Part shown: positions 1-6,440 of the stretch, piece by piece | Position numbering within the stretch: position 1 is the first letter of the stretch | How the letters are laid out: each line of letters opens with the position of its first letter | Assembly: GCA_022615475.1 (NCBI GenBank) | Contig: JAKEGQ010000150.1 | Location: forward strand, 1-11,296 | Reading direction: 5' to 3' | DNA from: Candidatus Methylomirabilota bacterium | Lineage (GTDB): Bacteria > Methylomirabilota > Methylomirabilia > Methylomirabilales > CSP1-5 | DNA length: 11,296 bases | The notes under the pieces: generated by a model | Databases searched by the model: none | Seen by the model: the letters and a program-made list of their open reading frames with translations, nothing else | What the model was told of the DNA's origin: nothing | Translations under genes and position numbers: made by a program

Positions 1-92
1 GGATATTCCCCCGCTCAGGAGGGGGGCTGCCCATGAACAGACAGCCGCCCACCATCACTCCTAAGAGCAAGGGAAGAGACCACCACGAACGT

Positions 93-119
93 AAGGGCGG
101 GCCAACTCTGCCCGCCCTT
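93..119. terminator. GC-rich hairpin downstream of htpX, probable terminator
   Basis: A perfect 10-bp inverted repeat (AAGGGCGGGC at 93-102, GCCCGCCCTT at 110-119) encloses a 7-base loop. It lies 26 bases beyond the htpX stop codon. On the plus strand it is followed by a short T/C stretch and on the minus strand by TTACGTT, so neither side has a long T run. It could end htpX transcription, end a plus-strand gene entering from the left edge, or do both. The hairpin is certain; the terminator role is inferred. Confidence 0.55.
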
Positions 120-144
120 TCCCTCCCTCGCACAGGGTGCACAA

Positions 145-990
145 CTAGACCTGGATGGCCCGGAGGCGCTTGACGCGCTCCTCGACGGGGGGATGTGTGG
201 AAAACAAACGAACCAGGCTCTTCCCCGAGAGTGGATTTACGATGAACATGTGCGACGTGGCCGGATTGGCATCGAGGGGAATGCGCTCGGCAGCCACCTG
301 AAGCCGCTCCAAGGCTGAGGCCAGCGCAAGAGGCTTCTTCGTGAGGCGGGCGGCCGTTGCGTCAGCGACGAACTCCCGGGTGCGCGAGATAGCCATCTGA
401 ATAAGCAACGCAGCGATCGGGGCGAGGATCGCCATGGCGAGAAGACCGAGGATGCCGCCTCCCCGATCCTCATCGTCGCGGCCACCCCCAAAAAAGGCCG
501 CCCACCTCGCCATATTGGCCAGCATCATGATCACCCCGGCCAGCGTGGCAGCAACCGCACTGATCAAGGTGTCCCGGTTCGTGACATGGCCCAACTCATG
601 GGCCAGCACCCCTTCGAGCTGGTCACGGTTCATGATCTGCAGGAGCCCTTCGGTCACCGCGACGGCGGCATGCTGCGGGTTCCGACCGGTGGCAAAGGCG
701 TTCGGGGCCGGGGACGGAACGATCCACACCTTGGGCATCGGCAGGTGCGCCCGCTGGCTCAGGGATCGGACCAGGCTCACCAGCTCTGGGGCCTCAGCCT
801 CGGTGACCTGCCGCGCCTTGTAGATGGCCAGCACGATCTTGTCGGAGAACCAATAGGCACCGAAGTTCATGACGAGGGCGAAGAGGAAGGCAATCATCAT
901 CCCCTGCGTCCCCCCGAAGTAATTTCCGAAGACAACCAGGAGGCCGGTCAAAGTCCCTAAGAGAAAAACCGTCTTAAAGGTGTTTCCCAT
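145..990 (-). CDS. htpX: HtpX-type membrane zinc metalloprotease (M48)
   Basis: Membrane protease of peptidase family M48B, which cuts damaged or misfolded inner-membrane proteins alongside FtsH. The 281 residues are a normal length. Two N-terminal membrane segments (about 7-24 and 30-48) precede the catalytic motif HELGH at 131-135; the third zinc ligand is probably E207 in REFVAD. Two further hydrophobic segments lie near 143-165 and 183-202, as in E. coli HtpX. The ATG at 990 has a GAGGAGA ribosome site about ten bases upstream. It is the last gene of the dnaK locus, 79 bases after hspR, which fits heat-shock control. A possible own promoter overlaps the hspR stop codon. Identification is firm; substrates are not visible from sequence. 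Confidence 0.95.
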   Translation of the reverse strand: MGNTFKTVFLLGTLTGLLVVFGNYFGGTQGMMIAFLFALVMNFGAYWFSDKIVLAIYKARQVTEAEAPELVSLVRSLSQRAHLPMPKVWIVPSPAPNAFATGRNPQHAAVAVTEGLLQIMNRDQLEGVLAHELGHVTNRDTLISAVAATLAGVIMMLANMARWAAFFGGGRDDEDRGGGILGLLAMAILAPIAALLIQMAISRTREFVADATAARLTKKPLALASALERLQVAAERIPLDANPATSHMFIVNPLSGKSLVRLFSTHPPVEERVKRLRAIQV

Positions 991-1044
991 GACCTACATT
1001 TCTCCTCTGATATCTCACGTCCATGCGACAACCGACTGTCGAGG

Positions 1045-1073
1045 AGCCTAGAATATCATCCCACGGGTGTCAA
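1045..1073 (-). promoter_or_regulatory. Possible htpX promoter overlapping the hspR stop codon
   Basis: On the minus strand a perfect -35 hexamer TTGACA (1068-1073) is followed, after exactly 17 bases, by a poor -10, TAGGCT (1045-1050, three of six matches). It overlaps the end of hspR and would start RNA about 47 bases before the htpX ATG. The weak -10 means this may be chance. No HAIR operator is present here, so any such transcript would escape direct HspR control. Confidence 0.35.
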
Positions 1074-1468
1074 GGGGTTTCGGCTCCGCGAGGCGGCACC
1101 CGCCGGGTCAAACCCCGCCGCCCGACCGGGACGAGGCCGGGCCCATGCCGGCGGTGAAGCAGCTCCTCTCCTACCATCCTGAAGACCGACTCGAAGGCCT
1201 CTGCCGCCTCTCGGCGCATCTGCTCCATGCGATCCCGCATGTTGAGGATGACCTCGACTCCGGCGAGATTGACCCCGAGCTCATTCGTGAGGCGCAGGAT
1301 GAGATCGATTCGCTCTACATCCTCTTCGGAATAGAGGCGCGTGTTCCCCTCGCTCCTCGCCGGCCGGATCAAACCTTCCCGCTCATAGGTCCTGAGGGTC
1401 TGGGGGTGTATATCAAACATCTCGGCCACCACGCTGATCATGTAGAGAGGTCGCTTTTTCCTTGGCAT
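1070..1468 (-). CDS. hspR: MerR-family heat-shock repressor HspR
   Basis: Transcriptional repressor that binds HAIR operators in front of chaperone genes, normally with DnaK as co-repressor. From the ATG at 1468 it has 132 residues. The N-terminal winged helix-turn-helix is clear: MISVVAEMF (10-18), then HPQTLRTYEREGL (21-33) and RLYSEEDVERI (44-54), all typical of HspR. A short helical region follows (about 75-105), then a basic, Pro/Arg-rich tail. The open frame reaches a GTG at 1477, but GAGGTG at 1475-1480 sits six bases before the ATG at 1468, so I choose that start. It lies 45 bases downstream of dnaJ, as in actinobacterial dnaK operons. A good HAIR site at the dnaK promoter supports autoregulation of the operon. 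Confidence 0.92.
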   Translation of the reverse strand: MPRKKRPLYMISVVAEMFDIHPQTLRTYEREGLIRPARSEGNTRLYSEEDVERIDLILRLTNELGVNLAGVEVILNMRDRMEQMRREAAEAFESVFRMVGEELLHRRHGPGLVPVGRRGLTRRVPPRGAETP

Positions 1469-1513
1469 ATCCATCACCTCTGCGGACAGGTCCCACGTCC
1501 GACCGAAGACCCC

Positions 1514-2623
1514 TTACGTCTTGAGATCTTGCCGGGGGTCCATCGGATTCAACCGGGCGAACTCCCGGAGGAGCTGCTGAGACCGTTCATCGAGATTCTG
1601 GGGAACGACTACCTTCACTGTCACATACTGATCCCCTCGCCCGCCCCCCTTGAGATGCGGCACCCCCTTCCCCCTCAGGCGCAGGACCCGACCACTCGAG
1701 GTGCCCGGCGGAATAACCATGGTGGCCACCCCGTCCACCGTCGGCACGTCGACCCGCGCACCCAGCGCTGCCTCTGTGATGGTGATGGGGATGGTCAAGT
1801 AGATGTTGTCACCCTTCCGTTCGAAGAAGGGGTGGGGCTGCACTCGGGTGGTCACGTAGAGGTCCCCGGGAGGGCCCCCGTTCCTCCCCGCCTCCCCCAT
1901 GCCGGCGAGGCGAATCCGTGACCCGGTGTCCACCCCGGGGGGGATCTTGACCTTGAGCTGCTCGGTTCGGTAAACCAATCCCCGGCCCCCACAGCTCTGG
2001 CAGGGGTTGAGAATGACCTTTCCGCTCCCGTGACACCTGGGGCAGGTGGATGCCATGCTCAAGATGCCCCTCGAGACCTGCCGTCGTCCGCTGCCTCCAC
2101 AGTCGGGACAGGACTGGGGGGCCGATCCGGGGGCCGCTCCGCTCCCCTGACAGACCTCACAGGGACCGTGCTTTTGCAGGGTGATTTCGGGTGAGAGTCC
2201 TCGGATGGCGTCCTCAAAATTCAGGTCGATGGAGTAATGAAGGTCCTCTCCCTTCTGGGGAGCCGTCGTCGCTCTTGGCTGGCCGCCAAGGATATCCGAA
2301 AAGAGATCGCCAATGTCCCCAAACCCACCCCGAGCGAAATCGGCATATGGGCCGAAGTCAGCACCGAAGCCGGGACCGGCCCCTTCCGTCGTTGCCGAGG
2401 CAAAAGGCTGATGGCCGAACTGATCGTACTGTCGGCGCTTGCCCGGATCACTCAGCACCTCGTACGCCTCGTTCACCTCCTTGAACTTCGCCTCGGCCGT
2501 TGGATCCCCTGGGTTGACATCGGGATGATACCTCCGGGCGAGCTTTCGATACGCCCGCTTGATCTCGCGCTCCGAGGCGGTCCGAGGAACCCCCAGGACC
2601 TCATAGTAGTCCCGCTTGGTCAT
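1514..2623 (-). CDS. dnaJ: Chaperone DnaJ (Hsp40)
   Basis: J-domain co-chaperone that delivers clients to DnaK and stimulates its ATPase. 369 residues, complete. J domain at about 4-70 with HPD at 33-35; Gly/Phe-rich linker at 70-112; four CxxCxGxG-type zinc repeats with cysteine pairs at 155/158, 172/175, 194/197 and 208/211, the last having Arg in place of Ser (CGGRG); then the C-terminal substrate-binding domains. The start is uncertain. The ATG at 2623 gives the standard MTKRDYYEVLG N terminus but has no clear ribosome site. A GTG at 2656 would add 11 residues and is preceded by GGAGGGGA, which is too close and lies inside a hairpin. I prefer the ATG by family length. That hairpin makes expression relative to the upstream chaperone genes an open question. 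Confidence 0.93.
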   Translation of the reverse strand: MTKRDYYEVLGVPRTASEREIKRAYRKLARRYHPDVNPGDPTAEAKFKEVNEAYEVLSDPGKRRQYDQFGHQPFASATTEGAGPGFGADFGPYADFARGGFGDIGDLFSDILGGQPRATTAPQKGEDLHYSIDLNFEDAIRGLSPEITLQKHGPCEVCQGSGAAPGSAPQSCPDCGGSGRRQVSRGILSMASTCPRCHGSGKVILNPCQSCGGRGLVYRTEQLKVKIPPGVDTGSRIRLAGMGEAGRNGGPPGDLYVTTRVQPHPFFERKGDNIYLTIPITITEAALGARVDVPTVDGVATMVIPPGTSSGRVLRLRGKGVPHLKGGGRGDQYVTVKVVVPQNLDERSQQLLREFARLNPMDPRQDLKT

Positions 2624-2648
2624 AGCAATATACCCGAAAAGGACAAAA

Positions 2649-2681
2649 GGGCCCACTCCCCTCCGGAAGGGTCATGGGCCC
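2649..2681 (-). terminator. Intercistronic terminator-like hairpin before dnaJ
   Basis: On the minus strand GGGCCCA (2675-2681) pairs with TGGGCCC (2649-2655). Within the 19 bases between, CCCT and AGGG can form an inner stem. The outer stem is followed directly by TTTTGTCCTTTT. This is the layout of an intrinsic terminator or attenuator, placed 17 bases after the hsp20 stop and 25 bases before the dnaJ ATG. It could lower dnaJ-hspR expression relative to dnaK and the hsp20 genes, or act as a processing site. It also buries the only purine-rich stretch upstream of dnaJ. Confidence 0.6.
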
Positions 2682-2698
2682 TGAACTCCCGCAACGCC

Positions 2699-3166
2699 CT
2701 AAGCAGCTTCCACCTTGATGGTGCGCGGCCTCGCCTCCTCCTTCTTGGGGAGACGAATCTCCAAGACCCCCTCCCGGTAGATGGCCGTGACCCCGGCGGT
2801 GTCCGCCACTGAGGAGAGGCTGAGCGACCGATGGAACGGTCCGGTGAAGCGCTCCCGCTGATGGTAGCTCTCCTCCTTCACCTTCGTGTCCGGCTTCCGC
2901 TCGCCCCGGAGTGTGAGGATATTATCGTGGATGGAGACCTCGATCTCCTCCTGCCGCATCCCGGGGAGCTCCGCCCGAATCACGAAGGCGTCTTGCCCCT
3001 CGTAGATGTCCATAGGAGGGACCCAAGTCGCCTCCCTCCGGTACGCCTCCCGGCGACGGCGGCCGAGAAAGGTGTCCAACACATGGTTCACCTCATCCTG
3101 AATCGTCAGGGCGTCGGCAAGAGGGCTCTCGCTGCCGACCCGAGGAAATACCGCATTCGCTGTCAT
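2699..3166 (-). CDS. Small heat-shock protein, Hsp20/alpha-crystallin family (downstream copy)
   Basis: ATP-independent holdase that binds unfolding proteins and passes them to DnaK-DnaJ. 155 residues from the ATG at 3166, chosen because AAAGGAGG lies about 11 bases upstream; a longer open frame to 3199 lacks this support. The alpha-crystallin domain spans about 49-140, with MDIYEGQDAFVIRAELPG opening it (52-69), LRGER at 87-91, and the hallmark GVL at 133-135. The C-terminal IxV motif (IKV, 150-152), used for oligomer assembly, is present. It lies 86 bases after the other hsp20 gene. The two proteins share the domain plan but differ in much of the N-terminal arm and middle, so this is an old duplication or separate acquisition, and mixed oligomers are possible. 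Confidence 0.92.
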   Translation of the reverse strand: MTANAVFPRVGSESPLADALTIQDEVNHVLDTFLGRRRREAYRREATWVPPMDIYEGQDAFVIRAELPGMRQEEIEVSIHDNILTLRGERKPDTKVKEESYHQRERFTGPFHRSLSLSSVADTAGVTAIYREGVLEIRLPKKEEARPRTIKVEAA

Positions 3167-3252
3167 TGTATTTTGCGCCTCCTTTCGTCTCACGACCACC
3201 CGACGAGTACAGAGCGCCGCCGTGCAATCGACCCGGCGCCCCGCCCGCAGGC

Positions 3253-3702
3253 CTATTTCACCTCGATCTTGATCTGCTTCGGCTTGGCCTCTTCAGCCTT
3301 GGGGATACTCACGTCCAAGACTCCGTCTTTGAAGACGGCCCGGATCTTGTCGGCCTGAACAGCGGCCGGCAGGGTGAAGGCCCGTTGAAAGCCCCCGTAC
3401 GCCCGCTCCACCCGAAGGTAGTTCCCTTCCTTGACCTCCTTCTCTGAACGCCGCTCGCCCTTGAGGGTCAGGACGTTGTCCCGGACCTGGATGTCAATGT
3501 CGTCCTTACCGAGCCCGGGCAACTCTGCCTGGAGGACGATGCTCTCCGGCGTCTCATAGATATCCACGGCCGGTGCCCAGGTCCCGGCCACCATCACCTC
3601 TCGTTCTCCCCGAGAGCGGTCCAATGTCTGCTCGAAGAGTCGATTCATGCGCTCCTGGAGCGAGACTAAGTCTTGAAACGGATTCCATCGCACAATCGCC
3701 AT
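3253..3702 (-). CDS. Small heat-shock protein, Hsp20/alpha-crystallin family (upstream copy)
   Basis: Second cytoplasmic holdase chaperone, 149 residues. The N terminus MAIVRWNPFQDL is the common start of bacterial Hsp20 proteins. The alpha-crystallin domain runs from about 43 to 135, with VDIYETPESIVLQAELPG (46-63), LKGER at 80-84 and the AxxxxGVL motif at 122-129. The C-terminal IxI motif (IKI, 144-146) is present. The ATG at 3702 has a strong AAGGAGG site six bases upstream. It follows dnaK by 45 bases with no terminator between, so it is very likely cotranscribed from the HspR-controlled promoter. It occupies the place where grpE is often found. Confidence 0.94.
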   Translation of the reverse strand: MAIVRWNPFQDLVSLQERMNRLFEQTLDRSRGEREVMVAGTWAPAVDIYETPESIVLQAELPGLGKDDIDIQVRDNVLTLKGERRSEKEVKEGNYLRVERAYGGFQRAFTLPAAVQADKIRAVFKDGVLDVSIPKAEEAKPKQIKIEVK

Positions 3703-3747
3703 GATGCCCTCCTTCCTTTATTCTCCTTTTCTCCTGAACCCTGCTTG

Positions 3748-5664
3748 CTACTTCTTGCCACCACCGAGGTCCTCAAACTCTGCGTCCACCACCTCCCCTT
3801 CGGCCGGGCGATCGCCACCCTTCGCCTGCCCACCGGCTTGGGCGCCCGTCCCCTGCTGCTGGCTCTCGGCCCGCCGGTACATGGCCTCGGCCATTTTGTG
3901 AGAGGCCTTTGTGATCTGCTCGATGGCCTGACGGACCTGATCAGCCACTCCGGATTCAAGGGCCTTCTTCCCTTCCTGCAAGGCCGCCTCGATGCCGGAG
4001 ATTTCCGTCATAGGGATCTTCTCCCGGTTTTCGTTGAGCATCTTTTCCGTCGTATAGACGAGAGAGTCGAGCTGGTTCCGGGCCTCGATCTCCTGCCGAC
4101 GCTGCTTATCTTCGGCGCCGTGGGCCTCGGCCTCTTTCACCATCCGATCGATCTCGTCCTTGGCCAAACCGCTCGAATGGGTGATGGTGATCTTTTGCTC
4201 CTTGCTCGTGGCCGTATCCTTCGCGCCGACATTCAGGATGCCATTGGCATCGATGTCAAACGTCACCTCGACCTGCGGAACCCCTCTGGGCGCCGGCGGG
4301 ATGCCGACCAGGTGGAACCGGCCGAGGGTCCGGTTGTCCCGAGCCATCTCGCGCTCCCCCTGCAGTACATGGACCTCGACCGAGGTCTGATTGTCCGCCG
4401 CCGTCGTGAAGACCTCACTCTTGCGCGTCGGGATGGTGGTATTCCTCTCGATGAGTCTCGTCATCACGCCGCCGAGGGTCTCGATCCCGAGGGACAACGG
4501 CGTCACATCCAGGAGAACCACATCCCGAACCTCGCCGCCGAGCACGCCGGCTTGAATGGCAGCACCGATCGCCACGACCTCGTCCGGATTGACCCCTCGG
4601 TGCGGGTCCTTGCCAAAGAGGTCCTTCACCACCTGCTGCACCCGGGGCATCCGGGTCTGTCCTCCCACCAGGATCACCTCGTCGATCTGACCGGGCTTGA
4701 TCTTGGCATCCTCCAGGCACTGGCGGACGGGACCGAGGGTCCGGTTGATCAGATCCTCCACCAGTTGTTCCAGCTTCGACCGCGTCAGCTTCATGCTCAG
4801 GTGCTTGGGTCCCGAGGCGTCGGCGGTGATGAAGGGGAGATTGATCTCGGTCTCCATGACCGTGGACAGCTCACACTTGGCCTTCTCCGCCGCCTCCTTC
4901 AGGCGTTGCAGCGCCATCCGATCCTTGCCGAGGTCGATCCCCTGATCTTTCTTGAACTCCGCGACAATCCACTCGATGACCCGCTGGTCGAAGTCGTCGC
5001 CGCCCAGATGCGTATCCCCATTGGTGGCCTTGACCTCGAAGACCCCCTCCCCGATCTCGAGTACCGAAATGTCGAAGGTCCCGCCCCCGAGATCGAAGAC
5101 CGCGATCTTCTGGTCCTTCTTTTTATCCAGCCCGTAGGCCAATGCGGCGGCTGTCGGCTCGTTGATAATCCGCAGGACCTCGAGTCCCGCGATCGCCCCT
5201 GCATCCTTCGTCGCCTGGCGCTGACTATCGTTGAAGTACGCAGGCACGGTGATGACCGCCTTGGTGACCTTGTCCCCCAGGTAGGCCTCAGCATCGGTCT
5301 TAAGCTTTTGCAGGATCATGGCCGAGATCTCGGGAGGTGAATACTGTTTATCGCGGGCTTCGACCCGGGCATCCCCACCGGGGCCCTTCACGACCTTGTA
5401 CGGAACGACCTTAATCTCCTGGAGGACCTCCTCGTACCGGCGGCCCATCAAACGCTTGATCGAAGAAATCGTATTCTCGGGATTCGTGATCGCCTGACGC
5501 TTGGCCACCTGGCCCACCAGGCGTTCCCCATCCTTCGTAAAGGCCACCACCGACGGGGTAATCCTCGCCCCTTCCGCATTGGGGATCACAACAGGCTCTC
5601 CGCCCTCCATAACCGCTACGACCGAGTTCGTCGTTCCGAGATCAATCCCAATCACCTTAGCCAC
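3748..5664 (-). CDS. dnaK: Chaperone DnaK (Hsp70), GTG start
   Basis: ATP-driven chaperone that refolds proteins with DnaJ and GrpE. 638 residues, full length. The nucleotide-binding domain carries IGIDLGTTNS (5-14), VPAYFNDSQRQATKDAG (140-156), NEPTAAALAYG (168-178), DLGGGTFD (191-198) and ILVGGQTRMP (331-340). The interdomain linker VVLLDVTPL is at 382-390. The substrate-binding domain and helical lid follow, ending in an acidic VDAEFEDL tail, near the usual EEVD-like end. The start is GTG at 5664, seven bases after AAGGAGG (5672-5678); the family N terminus begins exactly there. It is first in the locus, behind a 60-base leader, a vegetative promoter and a HAIR operator. In HspR systems DnaK is also the co-repressor, so it probably limits its own synthesis. 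Confidence 0.98.
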   Translation of the reverse strand: MAKVIGIDLGTTNSVVAVMEGGEPVVIPNAEGARITPSVVAFTKDGERLVGQVAKRQAITNPENTISSIKRLMGRRYEEVLQEIKVVPYKVVKGPGGDARVEARDKQYSPPEISAMILQKLKTDAEAYLGDKVTKAVITVPAYFNDSQRQATKDAGAIAGLEVLRIINEPTAAALAYGLDKKKDQKIAVFDLGGGTFDISVLEIGEGVFEVKATNGDTHLGGDDFDQRVIEWIVAEFKKDQGIDLGKDRMALQRLKEAAEKAKCELSTVMETEINLPFITADASGPKHLSMKLTRSKLEQLVEDLINRTLGPVRQCLEDAKIKPGQIDEVILVGGQTRMPRVQQVVKDLFGKDPHRGVNPDEVVAIGAAIQAGVLGGEVRDVVLLDVTPLSLGIETLGGVMTRLIERNTTIPTRKSEVFTTAADNQTSVEVHVLQGEREMARDNRTLGRFHLVGIPPAPRGVPQVEVTFDIDANGILNVGAKDTATSKEQKITITHSSGLAKDEIDRMVKEAEAHGAEDKQRRQEIEARNQLDSLVYTTEKMLNENREKIPMTEISGIEAALQEGKKALESGVADQVRQAIEQITKASHKMAEAMYRRAESQQQGTGAQAGGQAKGGDRPAEGEVVDAEFEDLGGGKK

Positions 5665-5700
5665 TTCTCGGCCTCCTTCTCGACTACTGGATTAGTGATG

Positions 5701-5720
5701 AACTTTCCAAATCTAAAGTT
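5701..5720. repeat. Short AT-rich inverted repeat in the dnaK leader
   Basis: AACTTT (5701-5706) and AAAGTT (5715-5720) form a 6-bp inverted repeat with an 8-base gap, inside the predicted 5' leader of dnaK. Its centre (5710.5) lies 41.5 bp from the centre of the main HAIR site, close to the 42 bp separating the two HAIR-like sites. Its sequence does not match HAIR. It could be a weak RNA hairpin, another protein site, or chance in AT-rich DNA. Confidence 0.3.
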
Positions 5721-5732
5721 TATGCACACCAT

Positions 5733-5761
5733 AATATAAAACTTGAGTCGATATTTGTCAA
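5733..5761 (-). promoter_or_regulatory. dnaK operon promoter (sigma-70 type)
   Basis: On the minus strand a perfect -35 TTGACA (5756-5761) is followed by a spacer of exactly 17 bases and a -10 TATATT (5733-5738, five of six matches). RNA would start near 5726, giving a leader of about 60 bases before the GTG of dnaK. It lies in the most AT-rich DNA of the window. A strong vegetative promoter under a repressor is how HspR-controlled chaperone operons are known to work. Confidence 0.85.
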
Positions 5762-5762
5762 G
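5742..5762. promoter_or_regulatory. HAIR operator for HspR at the dnaK promoter
   Basis: The established HAIR consensus is CTTGAGT, seven bases, ACTCAAG. Here the plus strand has CTTGAGT (5742-5748, 7 of 7), seven bases, and TGTCAAG (5756-5762, 5 of 7). The spacing is exact, 12 of 14 positions match, and one outer A/T pair extends the symmetry. It covers the -35 and most of the spacer of the dnaK promoter, so bound HspR would block RNA polymerase. The hspR gene in the same locus makes the assignment strong. Confidence 0.85.
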
Positions 5763-5783
5763 TATTCCTATAATATTTAACTA

Positions 5784-5804
5784 TTTGATTTTTATGATCT
5801 CAAT
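5784..5804. promoter_or_regulatory. Possible second, weaker HAIR operator
   Basis: The plus strand reads TTTGATT (5784-5790), seven bases, TCTCAAT (5798-5804): 10 of 14 HAIR positions with the exact 7-base gap. Its centre is 42 bp from the centre of the stronger site, about four helical turns, so both would face the same side of the DNA. Cooperative HspR binding is possible. The region is AT-rich, so chance matches are easier here than elsewhere. Confidence 0.45.
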
Positions 5805-5928
5805 CCAGATGTGATTCTAGAAGACCTGTCTATTTCCAGAATTTTAGAGAGGGGGCTCCCTTGGCCTGAACGAATGTCTCCCCGCCGACTTTTGCCGAAT
5901 CAGGAGGCAGAGCAAGGGCCAGGCGAGC

Positions 5929-5957
5929 TTGACAGACCCCCACCTTTCTCCTAGAGT
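5929..5957 (+). promoter_or_regulatory. cutA promoter (sigma-70 type)
   Basis: A perfect -35 TTGACA (5929-5934), a 17-base spacer and a -10 TAGAGT (5952-5957, four of six) lie on the plus strand. RNA would begin near 5964. It points away from the dnaK promoter, about 170 bp distant, and has no HAIR site of its own. Confidence 0.6.
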
Positions 5958-6089
5958 AAGAAGCCTTCTGAGGTGGGCATGGGGAAGACACCTCGCCATT
6001 CACGGCCGCCTTCCTCGCCACAGCACGCGTTGCCGAATCTTGGCCCAAGTGACCCAGTGGCGGACCCGGACGAAGAGGTGCAGCACCCG

Positions 6090-6440
6090 ATGTCGGACCT
6101 TGAGGGGTCGGTAAAACATATCGTTTTCTTTATCACTGCTGCCTCCGTCGAGGAGGGAGAAAGGATCGCCAGGTCTCTGCTGGAGGAGCGTCTCGCCGCC
6201 TGCGTCAATATCGTGCCCGCCATTCGCTCCTTCTTCTGGTGGGAAGGGAAGGTCCAGGAGGAAGCGGAGGTGCTGCTCATCGGCAAGGGGCGGGCCGATC
6301 TGTTTCCAAAAGTGCAGGCCCTGGTGAGAGCGCTCCACTCATACACCGTCCCTGAGATCATTTCCTTCCCTATCAGCTCCGGCCTGCCCGATTACCTGTC
6401 GTGGATCGACGATTCCACCCTCCCCCCCGGGTTCCGGTGA
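6090..6440 (+). CDS. cutA: CutA1 family protein
   Basis: Small trimeric cytoplasmic protein historically linked to tolerance of copper and other divalent metals; its molecular role is not settled. 116 residues from the ATG at 6090, about the usual length. Family motifs are present: LAACVNI (35-41), WEGKVQEEAEVLLIGK (51-66), HSYTVPEII (83-91) and YLSWI (102-106). The usual Lys-Thr after the second motif is Lys-Gly here. GAGGTG (6075-6080) sits nine bases before this ATG. The same frame is open further upstream, and an ATG at 5979 also has a GAGG site close to the predicted RNA start; it would add 37 mostly low-complexity, Pro-rich residues. I favour 6090 on family length. The gene appears monocistronic. 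Confidence 0.9.
   Translation: MSDLEGSVKHIVFFITAASVEEGERIARSLLEERLAACVNIVPAIRSFFWWEGKVQEEAEVLLIGKGRADLFPKVQALVRALHSYTVPEIISFPISSGLPDYLSWIDDSTLPPGFR

Larger units (their letters stand above)
5665..6089. other. Divergent intergenic region between dnaK and cutA
   Basis: This 425-base stretch holds the leader, promoter and HAIR sites of dnaK on the left and the cutA promoter and leader on the right. The part from about 5700 to 5830 is strikingly AT-rich compared with the rest of the window. From about 5830 to 5925 I see neither a convincing gene nor a clear structure; the short open frames there have no ribosome site or family likeness. Confidence 0.7.

Noticed and set aside
1..92. End of a plus-strand gene entering from the left edge
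   Set aside because: All three plus frames are short or ambiguous here, no motif is visible, and composition does not favour one frame.
1067..1921. A 284-residue plus-strand open frame across hspR and the end of dnaJ
   Set aside because: It lies wholly antisense to two well-supported genes, has Pro/Arg/His-rich composition and resembles no family.
3673..5340. A 555-residue open frame on the plus strand opposite dnaK
   Set aside because: It is the codon-pattern shadow of the GC-rich dnaK gene. Long antisense frames opposite hsp70 genes are a known artefact; there is no ribosome site, and the translation is a Leu/Arg/His/Asp-rich mirror of DnaK.
5830..6048. Short minus-strand open frame between dnaK and cutA
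   Set aside because: It overlaps the cutA promoter and leader on the opposite strand, has no clear ribosome site and no recognisable motif.
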